A DNA stretch of 64,000 bases from the NCBI GenBank assembly GCA_034769895.1, contig CM068367.1, forward strand, positions 315,889,986-315,953,985, given 5' to 3'. The position numbers were made by a program, and so were the translations under genes. Source of the DNA: Magicicada septendecula. Lineage: Eukaryota; Arthropoda; Insecta; Hemiptera; Cicadidae. Below are positions 24,288-37,666 of the stretch, piece by piece; within the stretch, counting starts at the first letter, position 1; the number at the start of each line of letters is the position of its first letter. The notes below the pieces were generated by a model that was not told the DNA's origin, made no database searches, and was given only the letters and a program-made list of their open reading frames with translations.

Positions 24288-24631
24288 AAAATTCTTTGAA
24301 AAAGTTACAAAAAGTGTGTTTTTATAAAACTTTACCGCTCTTGCGGCACCTCAAGACATAATCCAAAAAGTTAAAAAAAATTGTATTTCTTTCTTGTTAT
24401 AAAACTGCTTTTTTGACAGTATTTGAAAAAAAAAAAATTGACAACTTCTTAAAAAAACTTAAAAATGTAGCGAAAATTGCAATTTTATGAAAATTTATCG
24501 TCCTTGCGGCACCTCAAGACGTGCTCCAATATTTTTCATATCTTTTTTTTTATCTTATCTACACCAAAAGGCAACTTTTCCGCGCTATTACAAATTAAAA
24601 ATCCAAGCTTGATTTTTTTTGTTCCACCCTA
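24288..24631. other. Right subterminal region of the hAT-like element
   Basis: It holds the last coding scraps of the transposase, then two copies of CTTGCGGCACCTCAAGAC (24340-24357 and 24503-24520). The complementary CTTGAGGTGCCGCAA lies in the left end at 14951-14965. Repeated subterminal motifs of this kind are usual transposase-binding sites in hAT elements. Confidence 0.6.
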
Positions 24632-24740
24632 ATGTACACGTCTACGTGTTAGATTTGTGGTATATGTCTGTTTAGATTAGAGTGAGAGATAGAGAGACAG
24701 AGCGCCCGAGTGGTTAACGTGAGTGAGAAGGTGTTGTATG

Positions 24741-26122
<1,382 letters not shown>

Positions 26123-27625
26123 AACGTTTATATACTTTAATAATTTCCTGTAATAACCAATATAACAGGTAGAACCGCTATACAATAAACCAATACTAAG
26201 AATTTATTCCTGTTTATTATTTCATGTGACAATATTTATGTATTAGTTTATTTCATATGGTACAGTGAAAATTATTTACCAGAATTATAGGTTGGTAATA
26301 CTGCTGCGAGAGAGCGAATTTCGAATTCAGCAATACAGAGCGGTAAGTAATACGGTTTCATCGTGAAAGAAGGAAAAGTTACAAAAAATTTTAATTGTTT
26401 TAAAACAAACAATTTGGTGCCTAAAATCGGGAAAATAATAGTAATTTAAATCAGGTAAGAAGAAGAGACAGGTATTGGCAAGGTCATGAGAGCGACAGAT
26501 AGCTAGAAAATTATGAAGTTTTAGACTTCGTTAATACAACATCCGAACGAGTCGAAGTAATACGACAACGACACATTGGTTTAATACAATATATTTGAAA
26601 TATAAACACACACTTAAAATATTTTGTATTTATACTTAAAAACCTTAAAAAATTAATACAATATATGAATTTGATGAATGGCTTTTTAGAATACTGTTTT
26701 TTTTTTTCTTTTCATAATAATAATAATATTAATAACGAATATTGGAGAAAAAGAAAAGAACAAGGGATAAAGAACTGAAATTGGCATGTGGTCCTCAGAT
26801 GGCCGATACAAATAGAAAAAAAAGTAATACCACCAAAACTGGAATTGGAATTGCTGAGATGGATAATTTTAGCATTTAAAATATCCAGCTTTGTTAGTTC
26901 AATTCTAACCAGGGTTTAAATTTAGATGTGAAGTCACTCATTTCACGAGCTAGAAGAGATTGAAAAAGTGCATATCTTTCGAAAAATGTGAAGCTGTTCT
27001 AATTATGATAATAATATTCAATAATATCTAGCATGTATGCTTAACTTTTAACTTATAATGTTTATAAGTTATAATGTTTATAGGTCATTATAATCTATGC
27101 TGTACAATTATAATGTAAAGTTTATAATATATTGTTATCTCTATGATAGAATTTACTGTTAACATAAAATATTTCTCTACTCATGCATCAGAGTTTTAAA
27201 ACAACTGTAATTAACATACCAAACTTAGATCAAGCTAGTCACAGTTTCTCTCCTCGTATTTAATATGAATGCTTCAGTAATATTTATAATCTTACGTTCC
27301 TTAACAGGCCTTCTTTTGAAAAGATAGATAATTTATTTTTACTAAACATGCAGGGTAACTAATTTGCTGCAGGGTCCAGCAAATTGATCTGATGTTCTTG
27401 TAGCTGTTGTGATGTTGGTACTATTGTAAGTGAATAAGTGGGAGTATTACTGCACCACAACAATTACTCATAATATTTTAGTTACCAACATGACAGAGTC
27501 AGGTCAGCATTGTGTTTTTGTAAGTGAAGCCATATTTCAAATAATACTTCAAAAAAACCTACAGATCAACCTGCTGGACTCTGTATGCATCAGCCCCTTT
27601 TTTAAGTCTTTACTATCCTCTGTAC
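26123..27625. other. AT-rich sequence, probably POMT2 intron
   Basis: No coding sequence recognised on either strand. I looked here for the next POMT2 membrane exon and did not find it. Confidence 0.5.
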
Positions 27626-27766
27626 CTGCAACATGTTCAGGATCTTTGTATCCTCTCTGATGTCGAATAGCATTGGACACAAACACTATTACAAAGATAA
27701 CAAGAAATATAAGATTACTCCACCAAATTACTGGATTGCCCAAGAGATATATGCGGTGTGTGCTCC
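27626..27766 (-). CDS. POMT2: POMT2 exon: start of C-terminal membrane region
   Basis: POMT2 works with POMT1 in the ER membrane to transfer mannose from dolichyl-phosphate mannose to Ser/Thr of proteins such as dystroglycan. This 141-nt exon is bounded by acceptor TTTTTTCAG and donor GCAG|GTACAG. It encodes HRIYLLGNPVIWWSNLIFLV plus the rest of a hydrophobic helix and then a basic segment. YLLGNP.IWW is the strongly conserved entry to the C-terminal membrane helices of this family. It starts with two bases of a split codon. The previous exon found (30748-30896) ends in phase 0, so a short exon of length 3n+1 must lie between them. The remaining membrane exons were not found. Confidence 0.85.
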
Positions 27767-30747
27767 CTGAAAAAAACTGTCCCTAGAACACACAATCACA
27801 GTGTCAGTCCTATGACATGCAACAATGATTCACAGTTAATAAATCTTGGCAAACAATTACTAACAACTAACATTGAATATAAAAATTCTGAATGTATCCA
27901 TCTGTTTACACTAAATTCGTGTTGTCCATGGTATTTTTCTTTAATTACTAAATTCATGATTGAAACACCAATTTCTTTTTCTGGTTGCATAATAAACTTC
28001 CACTACCATGAAGTAACTAAACTCAAAATTTCACTTTCCAAACTTTATTTTTGTTTATACAAGGACAGTTCTCAAAAACATTCTTGGAATTGGCTTATGA
28101 TAGGGAAATTATTACAAGTAGGCAGATGGCCATGGCATCATAATATGGCTGGTCTCTATCTTATTGTTTTCTCTCCAATAATAGCACAGCCGTACGTTTC
28201 TATAACATTCACATGCATGATATTGCAGTGAAACATCTCTGTTACCAACCAGCATACAAATCACATTTTATGTTTAGCATTAAAAGTCTCTGCAACAATC
28301 ATTAACAATGATGTTAGTAACAGCATATAGTCAGTTAGCAATGAAAATGGAAATCAACTCTTTGGAGACATAAAATTTTGTTTGAAGAAGAGCAAAAGCA
28401 TAGTTATAAATTATTATCTGTAATGGAATCATTTTGTAAAATTAAATCAGTAAACAAGAAAATATACATCAACCACAATGCAATGAAATACAAATCAAAA
28501 TAAAACACACTGAAAAATGGAAAACAAAAACTTCAGTTCTTTTGAATGGCAATATGACAGCATATGACAGAAAAATGATGAATCATAGACAAGAAACACT
28601 TTGCACACCACAAGATACTATGGGTGAAGTGCCGAATATACTCTCCAGACTTGGTGCTAATCAATTTTTACTTGTTTCTTCACTTGAAGTAAACTCTGAA
28701 AGGAAAATGCTACAAGGATGTTGAAGATATGATTGAAAAATGATAATCACCTCAAGATTTCTAACACGGGTTTCTAAGAATATTTTCAAAAACTTTCTGA
28801 ATGTTGGCAAAGGTAGGTGTAACTTTAAGAAACTACTTTAAAAGAAAGTAGGAAATATGATGTAGATTTTTAACATACATTGTTTTTATAAATTTAATTA
28901 ATTCCGTAACCTTTTGAACTGTCCTCATGTATACTGAATTATTACAGTCTACTGCTAAAATACATAAACTAATACAGTAAATGCACACTAAAAATCATTT
29001 TCAATGTAAATTAAATACATTTAAATTCCTAGTATGAAATCTATTTGAAAAAAAAAAAAAAAAAAAACGGTTCACTTCTGCAAAACTGGTTGTTTCAAGG
29101 GATAAGAGAGCGTTATAAGCGTAACTGTCCAGTGTTATTTTTTTATGTTGTGGATTATTATAATTCAACTTGGTGACTTTATTCTTTGTTAGATTAGGTT
29201 AGTGTGTATAATGGATGTTTATGTTTGGTGAATAATAGATAATTATATACAGTAAAACTCCTATATAGAACTATCATACGCATAACACTCATTTTGGGAT
29301 TCCTGAAACTCCCCATAAGAGCAATGTTATAAAGTCATTGACAAAACGCTCTACTAACCCATATTTAACGTGATTTTCGAGATTGTGTTAGGATAAAAAA
29401 ACATGTGAAACATGTCAGTGTACAAGTCCTGTTCATTATATATCAGCTTCTGTATACTTTTGAGTCACCAAACAAAAATACACTGCATGGCTACCACTAC
29501 TCAGATAAAGAAAGCACACCCATGGCTAAATACAAACTGTGAACCTGTTCATATTGAATCCATGGGAAGAGAATTCTGGGATGGAAACTAGAAATTATGA
29601 AAAGATGTTTTATTATTAAAAATGAAAACACAAAAACTCATCCACATTGCAAATGCAAGAAGACTTTTTTTATATATTTCAATTATCAAAAATTCACATG
29701 ATTAGATTATTTTTAAACAATGTTTTCACATTCTTAGAATTGGAAATCATTAAAAAAAAAGGAGTGAGGAAGACCAAGGAAAAGGTGGATCAATGATGTG
29801 AAGCAGCCTGTCAGTGATGAGGATTAGGAACTGGAAGAGATACGGAGAGAGCATTCACATTCCTAGCCTGTAATGGAAGCCAAAACCCATGCTGGGTTGT
29901 AAGGCTAGAATGGAATGTTGCGTTTTCAAATAATTTAAGAATAAAACAAAGCTTGCAGAAAAAATAACATTATTTCAACATGGTTCTACAACATCTTTAC
30001 TTAAAGATTCTTTTGGGAATGGAATTTTCCCTAATTTGGTCTCCCCCCCGCACTGTATAGTTGCCACTGTAAATATATTCATAGTCAACCAATCAAAATA
30101 CAATTGGTATCTTTACTAAATCTCTACCTGTTTGTTCCTGAATGTATACTACTTTGTTCTCAACTTAAAAGATGCTCTTCTGTTCCCTGAATGTTAATTA
30201 CACTGACTTTTAAAAGAGATAGTATGGGTGTGTTGCCAATGGACGTGTTAAACTACATTAAAAAAAAAAAAAACCAATTGGAGTTATTTTAGATTTTGTC
30301 AGTTAAGTTCACACAAATTCAAGTTTACAGAAATTTAATAAATTTAATCTAAACAGATATAATGTAAAACATGCTGAATATTTTTATTTATCATTTGAAC
30401 ATCTAATCTGTAAAATAAAGTTTTGGGTTTCTCCATCTTCTGGTGAGTAGTTAGACTTTTTTAGCATTTTTTTTTTAAGTTGGGATAGTGGTACGACTCG
30501 CACACTCCGTCTGCCAAGTGTGAGTGTTTCAAAATTCGTTTCTTCACAAAAGTAATATAATGTGATAAAAAGTCATCAAATTGTTATTTTTCTGTTATAA
30601 TCTGTTAACAATGCAAGAGTACATGTAATATATGCAAAACAAAGTCCATAACAGAATCATAACATCATTTCCACACAGTATGTAGTGTCCAAATTAAATG
30701 GACACTTTAGCTAGCTTATACGTATTAAAGCTGTTAAAACTCCTTAC
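27767..30747. other. POMT2 intron region
   Basis: It should contain one very short POMT2 exon (about 16-25 nt, encoding a GxxFSG-like linker by family comparison), which I could not place. A 157-codon plus-strand frame at 27758-28231 overlaps the antisense of the flanking exon and resembles nothing. A poly(A) run lies at 29049-29067, and a LINE tail fragment at 29758-29905. Confidence 0.5.
29758..29905 (+). pseudogene. LINE C-terminal fragment
   Basis: One frame reads RPRKRWINDVKQPVSDED and then stops. This is the GRPRxRWxDDV signature at the C-terminal end of many arthropod non-LTR retrotransposon ORF2 proteins. The 5' part is absent and the frame is broken. A short relic. Confidence 0.5.
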
Positions 30748-30896
30748 TCTATAGTCTATAGGCCACTGCCAAGGGCGAGATGTAACTTCTCCTTCTTTTG
30801 GCTTCAAACCTGCATTACCTTGGAACATAACTGCATGAGATTCTATAAATCGTTCAAAAAAGTTTGGTGCATATACTTCAAAGCTAACTTTTGGCA
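30748..30896 (-). CDS. POMT2: POMT2 exon: end of MIR region and ER-lumen loop
   Basis: 149 nt between acceptor TTTTTTCCAG and donor AGA|GTAAGG. After a split Leu codon it encodes PKVSFEVYAPNFFERFIESH followed by AVMFQGNAGLKPKEGEVTSR and PWQWPIDYR. The ESH(A/M)VM...GN(A/S)GLKPK block and the PW.WPI.Y block are conserved POMT2 features following the MIR domains. It joins in phase to the exon at 39002-39090. The frame has no stop and looks functional. Confidence 0.95.
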
Positions 30897-31529
30897 CTGG
30901 AAAAAAAATAAAATGAAAACACTTATATTACATTTGTCAAGACTCAGATAATGTAACCTTAAATTAAAATTAATATGACTGACGTAACTTATCATATACC
31001 TTATCCTTATGTATAATATAGGTCAGAGGCAGTTAATGTATTTGGCCCACAAATTTTACTGAAAGTACATAAAAGTACCATTTGAAAATTATGCTTTGCA
31101 TTTTTTTAAAAATTGTAAGCTGAAAACTTTAGAATCATCTAATATGAAACTTTAAACCAGTGTGCTCTCTCAAATCAATTTTTTATGTTCATTAAACCTT
31201 TGGGTGCAGCCAGCTAATTCGTGTCTCCTTCCCCTGTGGCAGGCCATTTCTCTTAAATTTGCATATATTTGGTTTACTGTATCATGTACATCCTAACCTG
31301 TATTAAACTGTTTATAATATCTTCTTAATTGTCATTATTTTATCTTGAAAATGGTGTATGTTGCTTTTCTATGTTTTTTGTGTTTCTGAATTATGTTTGT
31401 TTGTTTGAAAACAGTTTTTGTTAAAATAAAATGCATTACTTTTATTTATTTTACCCATTTAACCATCCCCTAAAATACAAAAGAAGTTGGTATGTAATGC
31501 AAATAAAGTAATTAGAATAACAATTTAAG
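30897..31529. other. POMT2 intron, nothing recognised
   Basis: AT-rich, no coding sequence or repeat recognised. It flanks the pogo-like element. Confidence 0.6.
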
Positions 31530-31531
31530 TA

Positions 31532-32913
31532 CCGTATTTTCTCGCATAATTAATGCCCCCGCATAATTTACGCATCCCATTTCTGGGGGGGTTCAAAGTG
31601 GGAAAAAAGAAATATTTGCGTATTTGACGCACCCACTTTCTCGATGATTTCATCACGCAGTTCCGGGTGCGTTTCGAAATAAAGATGTCAAGTAGTAGCT
31701 TTCCTATTGCGCAACCTCGCATTTCAAACCCTCGTGCAACTTCCTGTTATTACTCACTGCGGTATTTCAGTCCGGTGAGTGAATCAGCGAAGACGTGATT
31801 AGTGACGATCTATTCCAGTCTGGTAGAAACTCATTTTACGAGTGTTTCAGGTACACGGATGTTTTGTGATCTCAAAGTCGTTCATTAATCCACAATGAGC
31901 AAGTATTCGAGTAATACTGCGTCATATAAACTTGTGGTGATCGCTTACGCCGAAACACACGGGAATAGGGCAGCAGGCCGCAAATATTCTGTGTCCGAGT
32001 GTAACGTGCGGTACTGGTGAAAACAGAAAATTGCCCTTCAAGAGACCAACAAGTCTCGTAAAGCATTTCGCGGTCCAAAAAGTGGCAAGTTTCCGCAAGT
32101 AGAGGAGTATCTTCTGAAATATGTGATTTCGTTACGCAATGATGGATATGCCATTTCTTACGAAATGCTGTATTTTAAAGGATGAGAAATAGCTGCAGCA
32201 CATGGGATTCAACTTGTGTGTGTGTGTGTGTGTGTGAAAACACCTAATCTGTACGTAGCCTAATTCTCTCTGTATTTCATTTGGCGTTCTTCTTCTGTGT
32301 ATCTTCTGTAATTGTTAATTATATTAATTGAGATTTTGGCTACTTATAGAGCTTTAATTACTGAACACAATGCAGTTTTCAGAATTGCTGTATATTTATT
32401 GGTTTTGAAGTTATCGCAGGTTGAACTGCAAAAATGAATTGAGTAAAATTCATGTCTGATCCGACCGCGTGCTTCACTGTGACGAAGTTAGAGTGAGATA
32501 GTTGCTTATTATACGCTCTCTGTCTTGCTTATGGCGCAAAATCTGTCCCTTTCATATAACGCTCAGATATGACGACATATTATGAATCGTTATATATACC
32601 CCTCCTCGGTATAAAAAAAATTGATTATTTATTAGTTTGCTCTATCTTATTATTAACATCATTAACTCCAACTTGCCTAATGTACTCTATTTGATTGTTC
32701 AGAAGAAAACTCAACCGTAATTTTATGCCAAATGACGATAACTTCAATGAGTTGAACTGATTTTGTGTATAATATATTTAATGTATCTTTTAAATGTCAA
32801 TAAATTTCAAATGAAATTTGGGTATATCTGAAATCCTTGAATAATTTACGCACCCAAAATTTTCGCCGGTATTTTTTGTCAAAAAAGTGCGTTAATTATG
32901 CGAGAAAATGCGG
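31532..32913 (+). mobile_element. pogo/Tigger-like DNA transposon, internally deleted
   Basis: The terminal inverted repeats are CCGTATTTTCTCGCATAATT at 31532 and the complement of CCGCATTTTCTCGCATAATT ending at 32913, with TA on each side (31530-31531 and 32914-32915). Inner copies of the motif 'GCATAATTTACGCA' and 'AATAATTTACGCACCC' lie near 31561 and 32840. About 1.4 kb long, it keeps only the N-terminal part of a transposase and is non-autonomous. Confidence 0.85.
31895..32210 (+). pseudogene. pogo-like transposase N-terminus, broken
   Basis: From ATG 31895 it encodes MSKYSSNTASYKLVVIAYAE, then GNRAAGRKYSVSE and a 'RKAFRGPKSGKFPQVEE' stretch: the paired helix-turn-helix DNA-binding region of CENP-B/pogo-type transposases. 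A TGA interrupts after VRYW and another after LYFKG. The DDE catalytic domain is deleted. Confidence 0.8.
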
Positions 32914-32915
32914 TA

Positions 32916-33779
32916 AAGGGAAAAATAGAGTACCTACTGACTTTTTACATTACAGTGGTATGTAAATCTACATGGTAAACTGAAACTTATAAACAAATAA
33001 AATGAGAGTGACAACAACCTGGGTAGAAGTTAGAAAAATGAACAAACAGATTGAAGATCTTAATATTACCATTATGGAAAACGAACATAATACATAAAGA
33101 CTATTGTACACACAAAGACGAATTTTATACACAAAGATTATTGTGGTGTTAAAATACACCACAATAATCAATTGTATATTAACATACACAAAAACTCGAA
33201 TTGCTACAAGTGAAATCTGGGTCTGAAACAGTATTACCTTCACTCTCACTGCAAATTTCCTCAAGTTCCCTAATTGGGTTTTCACTCAGATATGCCATAT
33301 TAAAATGTTTATACTAAACACAACACAAAGTATATTAAACAAAACATACTATTACATAAAGCAATTGAAAATTTAAACAAAACTACACATTTATTAAGTT
33401 CACAAACCGATTCAATATAAACAAACATCACAACCGAAGCCACATGACCGATACTAATGGCAGCTGAGGATCTGTCATCTAGTGGAAGAAATGTGAACAA
33501 AATAAGGCAGTGACCATTTCTATTTCTTTTTGCATCATAAATATAAGATGCTGAACATAGGATATGATGAGAGACCTCTTGTTGTAATATTATGACGTTT
33601 ACCAAAATACCAAAAACTATTGTGTTGTAATATTATGATGCCACATGTAAAGTGTTAATATTCTGTTTTTAAAATAGTCTTTATTTGAGGCAATTTAGTA
33701 GTGAATATGTCCCCTGGATAGGTTACTAGCATATCACACGGTAAGATATTTTGTGCGGCTGCCAACTTCAGGCTTAACG
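32916..33779. other. POMT2 intron, nothing recognised
   Basis: AT-rich. Two open frames of 105 and 98 codons on the minus strand are hydrophobic and low in complexity, and match nothing I know. Confidence 0.55.
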
Positions 33780-34125
33780 TCCAGCCCGATTTTTTTGTCT
33801 CGGTGTTCTCCCATAAACTGGCTGTCTTACCAGACTAAAGAGACCAGTTTTCCCTGTTGAAATATCCATAAGGATCTTTAACATGGTGGTTTCTCTTGGT
33901 GGAGTATACTCGACAGGATTCTCCAGTATTGGCTAAATTGGTGGCAACATCTTTGCCGACTGGATGACTGCCACATTCCCAAACAACTATGGAACTATAA
34001 GCCAAGGGGACGGAGGGGTGTGGGACATCCGAGGAAGCGCTGGAGTGACCAGCTCTAATCTTTGCCTGTTTGAGACCAGAACAAACCATACTTTGTTTAA
34101 TCCTTGATGATGATGATGATGATCT
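33780..34125 (+). pseudogene. LINE 3' fragment with trinucleotide tail
   Basis: One frame near 33990-34055 reads WNYKPRGRRGVGHPRKRWSD and then a stop, the typical C-terminal GRPRKRWSDQL end of arthropod LINE ORF2. It is followed by a 3' UTR ending in (GAT)5 at about 34107-34122; short tandem tails of this kind replace poly(A) in several non-LTR clades. Upstream coding is decayed. Confidence 0.6.
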
Positions 34126-35536
34126 TCACAATATGCTACCTACCGCGTGGAATACCGAATTGTTTACCGATCTCGCTCAGTAAACTGAAAAACCGAAGCA
34201 ATATACCTAGTGAAAAAATATCATGCTCCTCGGTATCCCACACATGTGTGATGACTTTCATTTGCCGCAATGTAATATCGTCCCAACTTGCATATCAGCT
34301 CTGTGTGGGGAGCCTTAACATGGAAAATTTAATTACTGACTCCAAAAGCTAAATGACAAGACTTATTCACAATCATAATAAATCATTTAATGACAAAACT
34401 AATTGTTTCCAAATAAAATTCATACATTACAATTTAATAAATAGACATATACACAGATTTTTTTTATTTTCATAAAAAATATACACATTTTTAGTTTAAT
34501 TTCAATAGGAAAATAATGCAGCCACCAGTCCAGTATTTGGTGGTAGGTGAGTTTGCATCATACAAAAAGGATAAACAAAATGTATGGGGTACCAACGTGG
34601 TAGTGTTAAATTTAGTACAACATAAGCCTCATAGAATTAAATAAACAAAACAGAATTCTCAAGAATAATCAAATTTAGTACTTAATCCTAATTTTATAAT
34701 TTTGTAAACAATTTAATGTTACAACAAATAATACAGAAATTACTCCAAATTAACAACCAATATTCATATCCAACAACCTTATTACTAAACTGATGAGCTC
34801 TGGTTTTTCTCAGATGAATGCTACATTTCTAATTTAATTAAATCATCAATACTATCTTTACCAAACAACCAAGTTTTAACTTCTTTTTGAAAATAATTTA
34901 ATTTTGTTTATCTGTTTATTATTAGCAGGCAGAAAAATTCAAAACTTTTGGTCTAAGAAATAAAAATGATTGTCGGAACCATAGCTTATTACTTTAGGTC
35001 TAGTAAAATTACTTTGGTGTTGGATTTGGGTTCTACAATATTGATTAGGAAAACTATTTGTCCGCACATTGCACAAAATTTTCTCAGTACTTTTTTAAAA
35101 TGAATAAATGTCAGAGGTAAAATTTTACTTTGAGAAAATGGCAGGAATGCTGTAGCAAATCTGTTTTGGAAAGCAGGAATATGAATAAAAGAATTTTTGG
35201 TCAAGATCAAGGCTCTAAGACTGCTAAGTGGAGCACCCTTCCATAACTCAATGGCATACTGAAGCTTTGAATGAATGAGAGCATAATTATTACACCAGAG
35301 CAAATTATATACATTTTGTAAAAAATAAAATTGTCTTAAATTTTTTCTTAATTTGATTTTTAGTTTCTCTATGTGACTCTTCCATGTTACTTAATTGTCA
35401 AGGATCATTTCTAAATACTTAATTTCATCTACCAGTTCAACAGACGGACACACACACATTTTCTCCGATTTTAACAAGTATGTATATATGTAAAATGAAA
35501 TTTAATGAAGAAAGTTGTGTTAGTGGTTGAAATCAC
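34126..35536. other. POMT2 intron, nothing recognised
   Basis: AT-rich. A 104-codon minus frame at 34989-35303 contains ILRKFCAMCGQ-like text. It could be a decayed LINE RT piece (the 'LWKGAP' and 'LQYAIELW' segments resemble RT C-termini), but this is too weak to call. Confidence 0.45.
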
Positions 35537-35572
35537 AAGCAGAATGATCACTGTTGCACACCACTATATAAA

Positions 35573-36242
35573 ATGGTGGCAAACAATTCATTTTGTTACA
35601 GAGCTCAGAAGTGTTTAAAAGAGAACGAATCAAAAGATAGGGAGTTAAAAACGATAAAGGGAATTGTAAGGAATAATAATTATAACACCAACATAGTGGA
35701 TAAAGTTATGAAAAGGGTTAACATACAAAAAGCTAAAATAGAACCAGAACAAAAGAATTATGCAGGGTCATTGACATACATAGGTTCACATACTAGAAAA
35801 ATTATAAAATGTTTTAATAAATACGGAGTAGATATAGCTATTAAAAAATGTGAAACGGTATTTGATAAGGAATAAAAATATAGAAAAAATTCCAGCATTA
35901 CAGAAAAGCGGAATTTATAAATTACAATGTAAAGACTGCAACAAAGTGTACCTAGGTGAGACAGGACGAAAATTCGGATGCAGGTTGTCTGACCACAAAC
36001 GTGGAGAAGGTAATAGAACAACCAATTCGTTATATGCAAGACATTTCATAGAAGACAACCATAAGTTTGTTAATCCTTTGGAAGACTACGAAATTGTAAA
36101 AGTAGTAAATAACACAGTTGAAAGGAAGCTGAGGGAGGAGTTAGAAATATTGAAAGAAAGAGAAAAAGGGTTAGACAATTTAATTAATACTAACATTAAA
36201 TTTGATAATGAAGAAATATTTTATAACATAATTAAGAAGTAA
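35573..36242 (+). pseudogene. PLE 3 coding remnant with GIY-YIG endonuclease
   Basis: The first frame (35573-35875) encodes the region between RT and endonuclease: VRNNNYNTNIVDKVMKR and IGSHTRKIIKCFNKYG, the usual PLE thumb and linker blocks. A frameshift near 35860 moves to the second frame (to 36242), which holds SGIYKLQCKDCNKVYLGETG, then the Arg-containing CRLSDHKRG and HFIEDNH: a GIY-YIG nuclease with the CCHH-like Cys pair of PLEs. The C-terminus is Glu/Lys-rich. RT palm motifs are missing through 5' truncation. Confidence 0.88.
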
Positions 36243-36366
36243 ATGATTGAGGACAGATAGATAAGATTAAGAATTAATTTGAATAGTACTAATTGGAGGT
36301 TTTAAAATAAGGGTGTGTGACTGACCCACGTGTGTGAAGAGGGAGACGGGTAGGTTTAAAAGGAAT

Positions 36367-36484
<118 letters not shown>

Positions 36485-36638
36485 AAACACAAGGAATTTG
36501 CTAGAAAAATATGTAACTGTCCAGATGGAGTGACAGGGCTCAGGGGGTGGGGAAGGGACATTTGAATTATAGCTTGTTGTGTGTGAGCAGGGTGGGGTGA
36601 GATGGGGTGCAGGGTTTGTTTTCACATAATTTCTTTCA

Positions 36639-36686
36639 ATTCCGATCTGACGATGAGCTGTGAAGCTTGAAAGCGCTAATCGGGAT
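36639..36686 (+). ncRNA. Hammerhead ribozyme of PLE 3, all core parts present
   Basis: Stem I pairs 36639-36646 with 36679-36686 (8 bp including one G-U). CUGACGA is at 36647-36653, then one extra U (36654) and stem II GAGC/GCUU (36655-36658 with 36665-36668) closed by UGUGAA. GAA is at 36669-36671, palindromic AGCGCU at 36672-36677, and the cleavage base A17 at 36678. Every invariant core base is present. The self-complementary loopless stem III would let two copies pair and act as a dimer. Its place just before the terminal inverted 37-mer suits a role in processing PLE RNA ends. Confidence 0.8.
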
Positions 36687-36726
36687 AATTTTTATATAGT
36701 GGTGTGCAACAGTGATCATTCTGCTT

Positions 36727-37522
36727 AAAATGAAATTATTCCTAAATTTAGAACCCCACAAATATGATGTGTATGATAATTTTTAGCACTTGAATACCAT
36801 AGTGTTTATACATGGACTATCCCCTGTGACCAGTGGTTAAAAAAACAACACTGTATTTAAACACTCAAACATATTTAGGCCTACTACAATTTCTTATTAA
36901 AAATTATTACACCACACTTGTTACCACGCGTCTTTACATTTGATTATCTTTTTTATATGCTACAAATGAAGCTGAATAAAAATAAGATGGTTTGTGTAAT
37001 TATTTGAGAAAAAATTCTTTAAAATCATATTATTTGAACTAAGCAAACTATATCAGACCAGAGTTTAAAAAAATGCATGTGAAACATAAAAATTAGACAT
37101 TATAAGGTGTTTTAGTATGATCTGAAGCACGGATGGTCATGCAAACTCTTAGGGCAGTAGAAACTACTACTACAAACTACTTATACCAGAATTTATATCA
37201 AAACACATAATTATTTATTTTTCACAATATAAGCGTTAATGACTGTCTATAATTAGAGTATTGAAAACAAAATATCCTGGAAAAATATCGAAAATGATTA
37301 ACAAAAAGTTGAAATAGCGTGTATAGTATGCTAGATAGCATTATAACTGTATCAGTATTTCTATGTTTCTATGTTATCTTTGAGTTGAGAGTGTAATGAT
37401 TTATAATATATCAATTTTTAATAAATAATATACTAATACGCTAAGTAATACACTCTCAAATATAAACTCAAAACAAGAAAATAAAAATAAAAACGCACAT
37501 AAACAGAAACAGTAATTTATAT
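36727..37522. other. POMT2 intron, nothing recognised
   Basis: AT-rich, no coding sequence or repeat recognised between the PLE and the palindrome. Confidence 0.6.
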
Positions 37523-37566
37523 TATTTCTTTTATAAATTTGCTAACTGCTATAATTTTTATTGTTC

Positions 37567-37602
37567 GACTAAGCTTTTCGTCATCACTGACATCATCAGG
37601 TC
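37567..37602 (-). ncRNA. Hammerhead motif, left palindrome arm
   Basis: Mirror image of the plus-strand motif at 37631-37666 (same bases, opposite strand). The two motifs share a transcript only as complement of each other, so one RNA would contain one ribozyme and one antiribozyme sequence. Confidence 0.5.
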
Positions 37603-37630
37603 TTAAACAACCAAGACCTGGGTTGTTTAA

Positions 37631-37666
37631 GACCTGATGATGTCAGTGATGACGAAAAGCTTAGTC
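37631..37666 (+). ncRNA. Hammerhead motif, right palindrome arm
   Basis: Stem I GAC (37631-37633), CUGAUGA (37634-37640), extra U, stem II GUC/GAC (37642-37644 with 37651-37653) with loop AGUGAU, GAA (37654-37656), palindromic AAGCUU (37657-37662), A17 at 37663, then stem I GUC (37664-37666). The core is complete, but stems I and II are only 3 bp each, so it would be a weak monomer. Confidence 0.55.

Larger units (their letters stand above)
14831..24631. mobile_element. hAT-like DNA transposon split by an LTR element
   Basis: The terminal inverted repeats are TAGGGTGGAACGAAAA at 14831 and its complement ending at 24631. Similarity continues inward for about 70 bp (both ends share GGGGAAAAGTTGCC-like or close sequence). 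They are flanked by an identical 8-bp duplication ATGTACAC (14823-14830 and 24632-24639). The duplication length, its nTnnnnAn pattern and the TAGGG start fit the hAT superfamily. Without the nested LTR element (16781-24283 plus one ACGT) the transposon is about 2.3 kb. It carries only the C-terminal part of a transposase-like gene and is therefore non-autonomous. Confidence 0.85.

Noticed and set aside
27758..28231. 157-aa plus-strand frame
   Set aside because: No recognisable family, and it begins over the antisense of a POMT2 exon. It could be a gene, but there is no positive evidence.
28694..28730. Candidate POMT2 microexon with a good acceptor (CCTTTCAG) on the minus strand
   Set aside because: The 24-nt candidate has the wrong length for the phase and does not encode the expected linker.
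29299..29320. Minus-strand GGAGTTTCAGGAA as the missing POMT2 linker exon
   Set aside because: There is no AG acceptor in front of it and no suitable donor.
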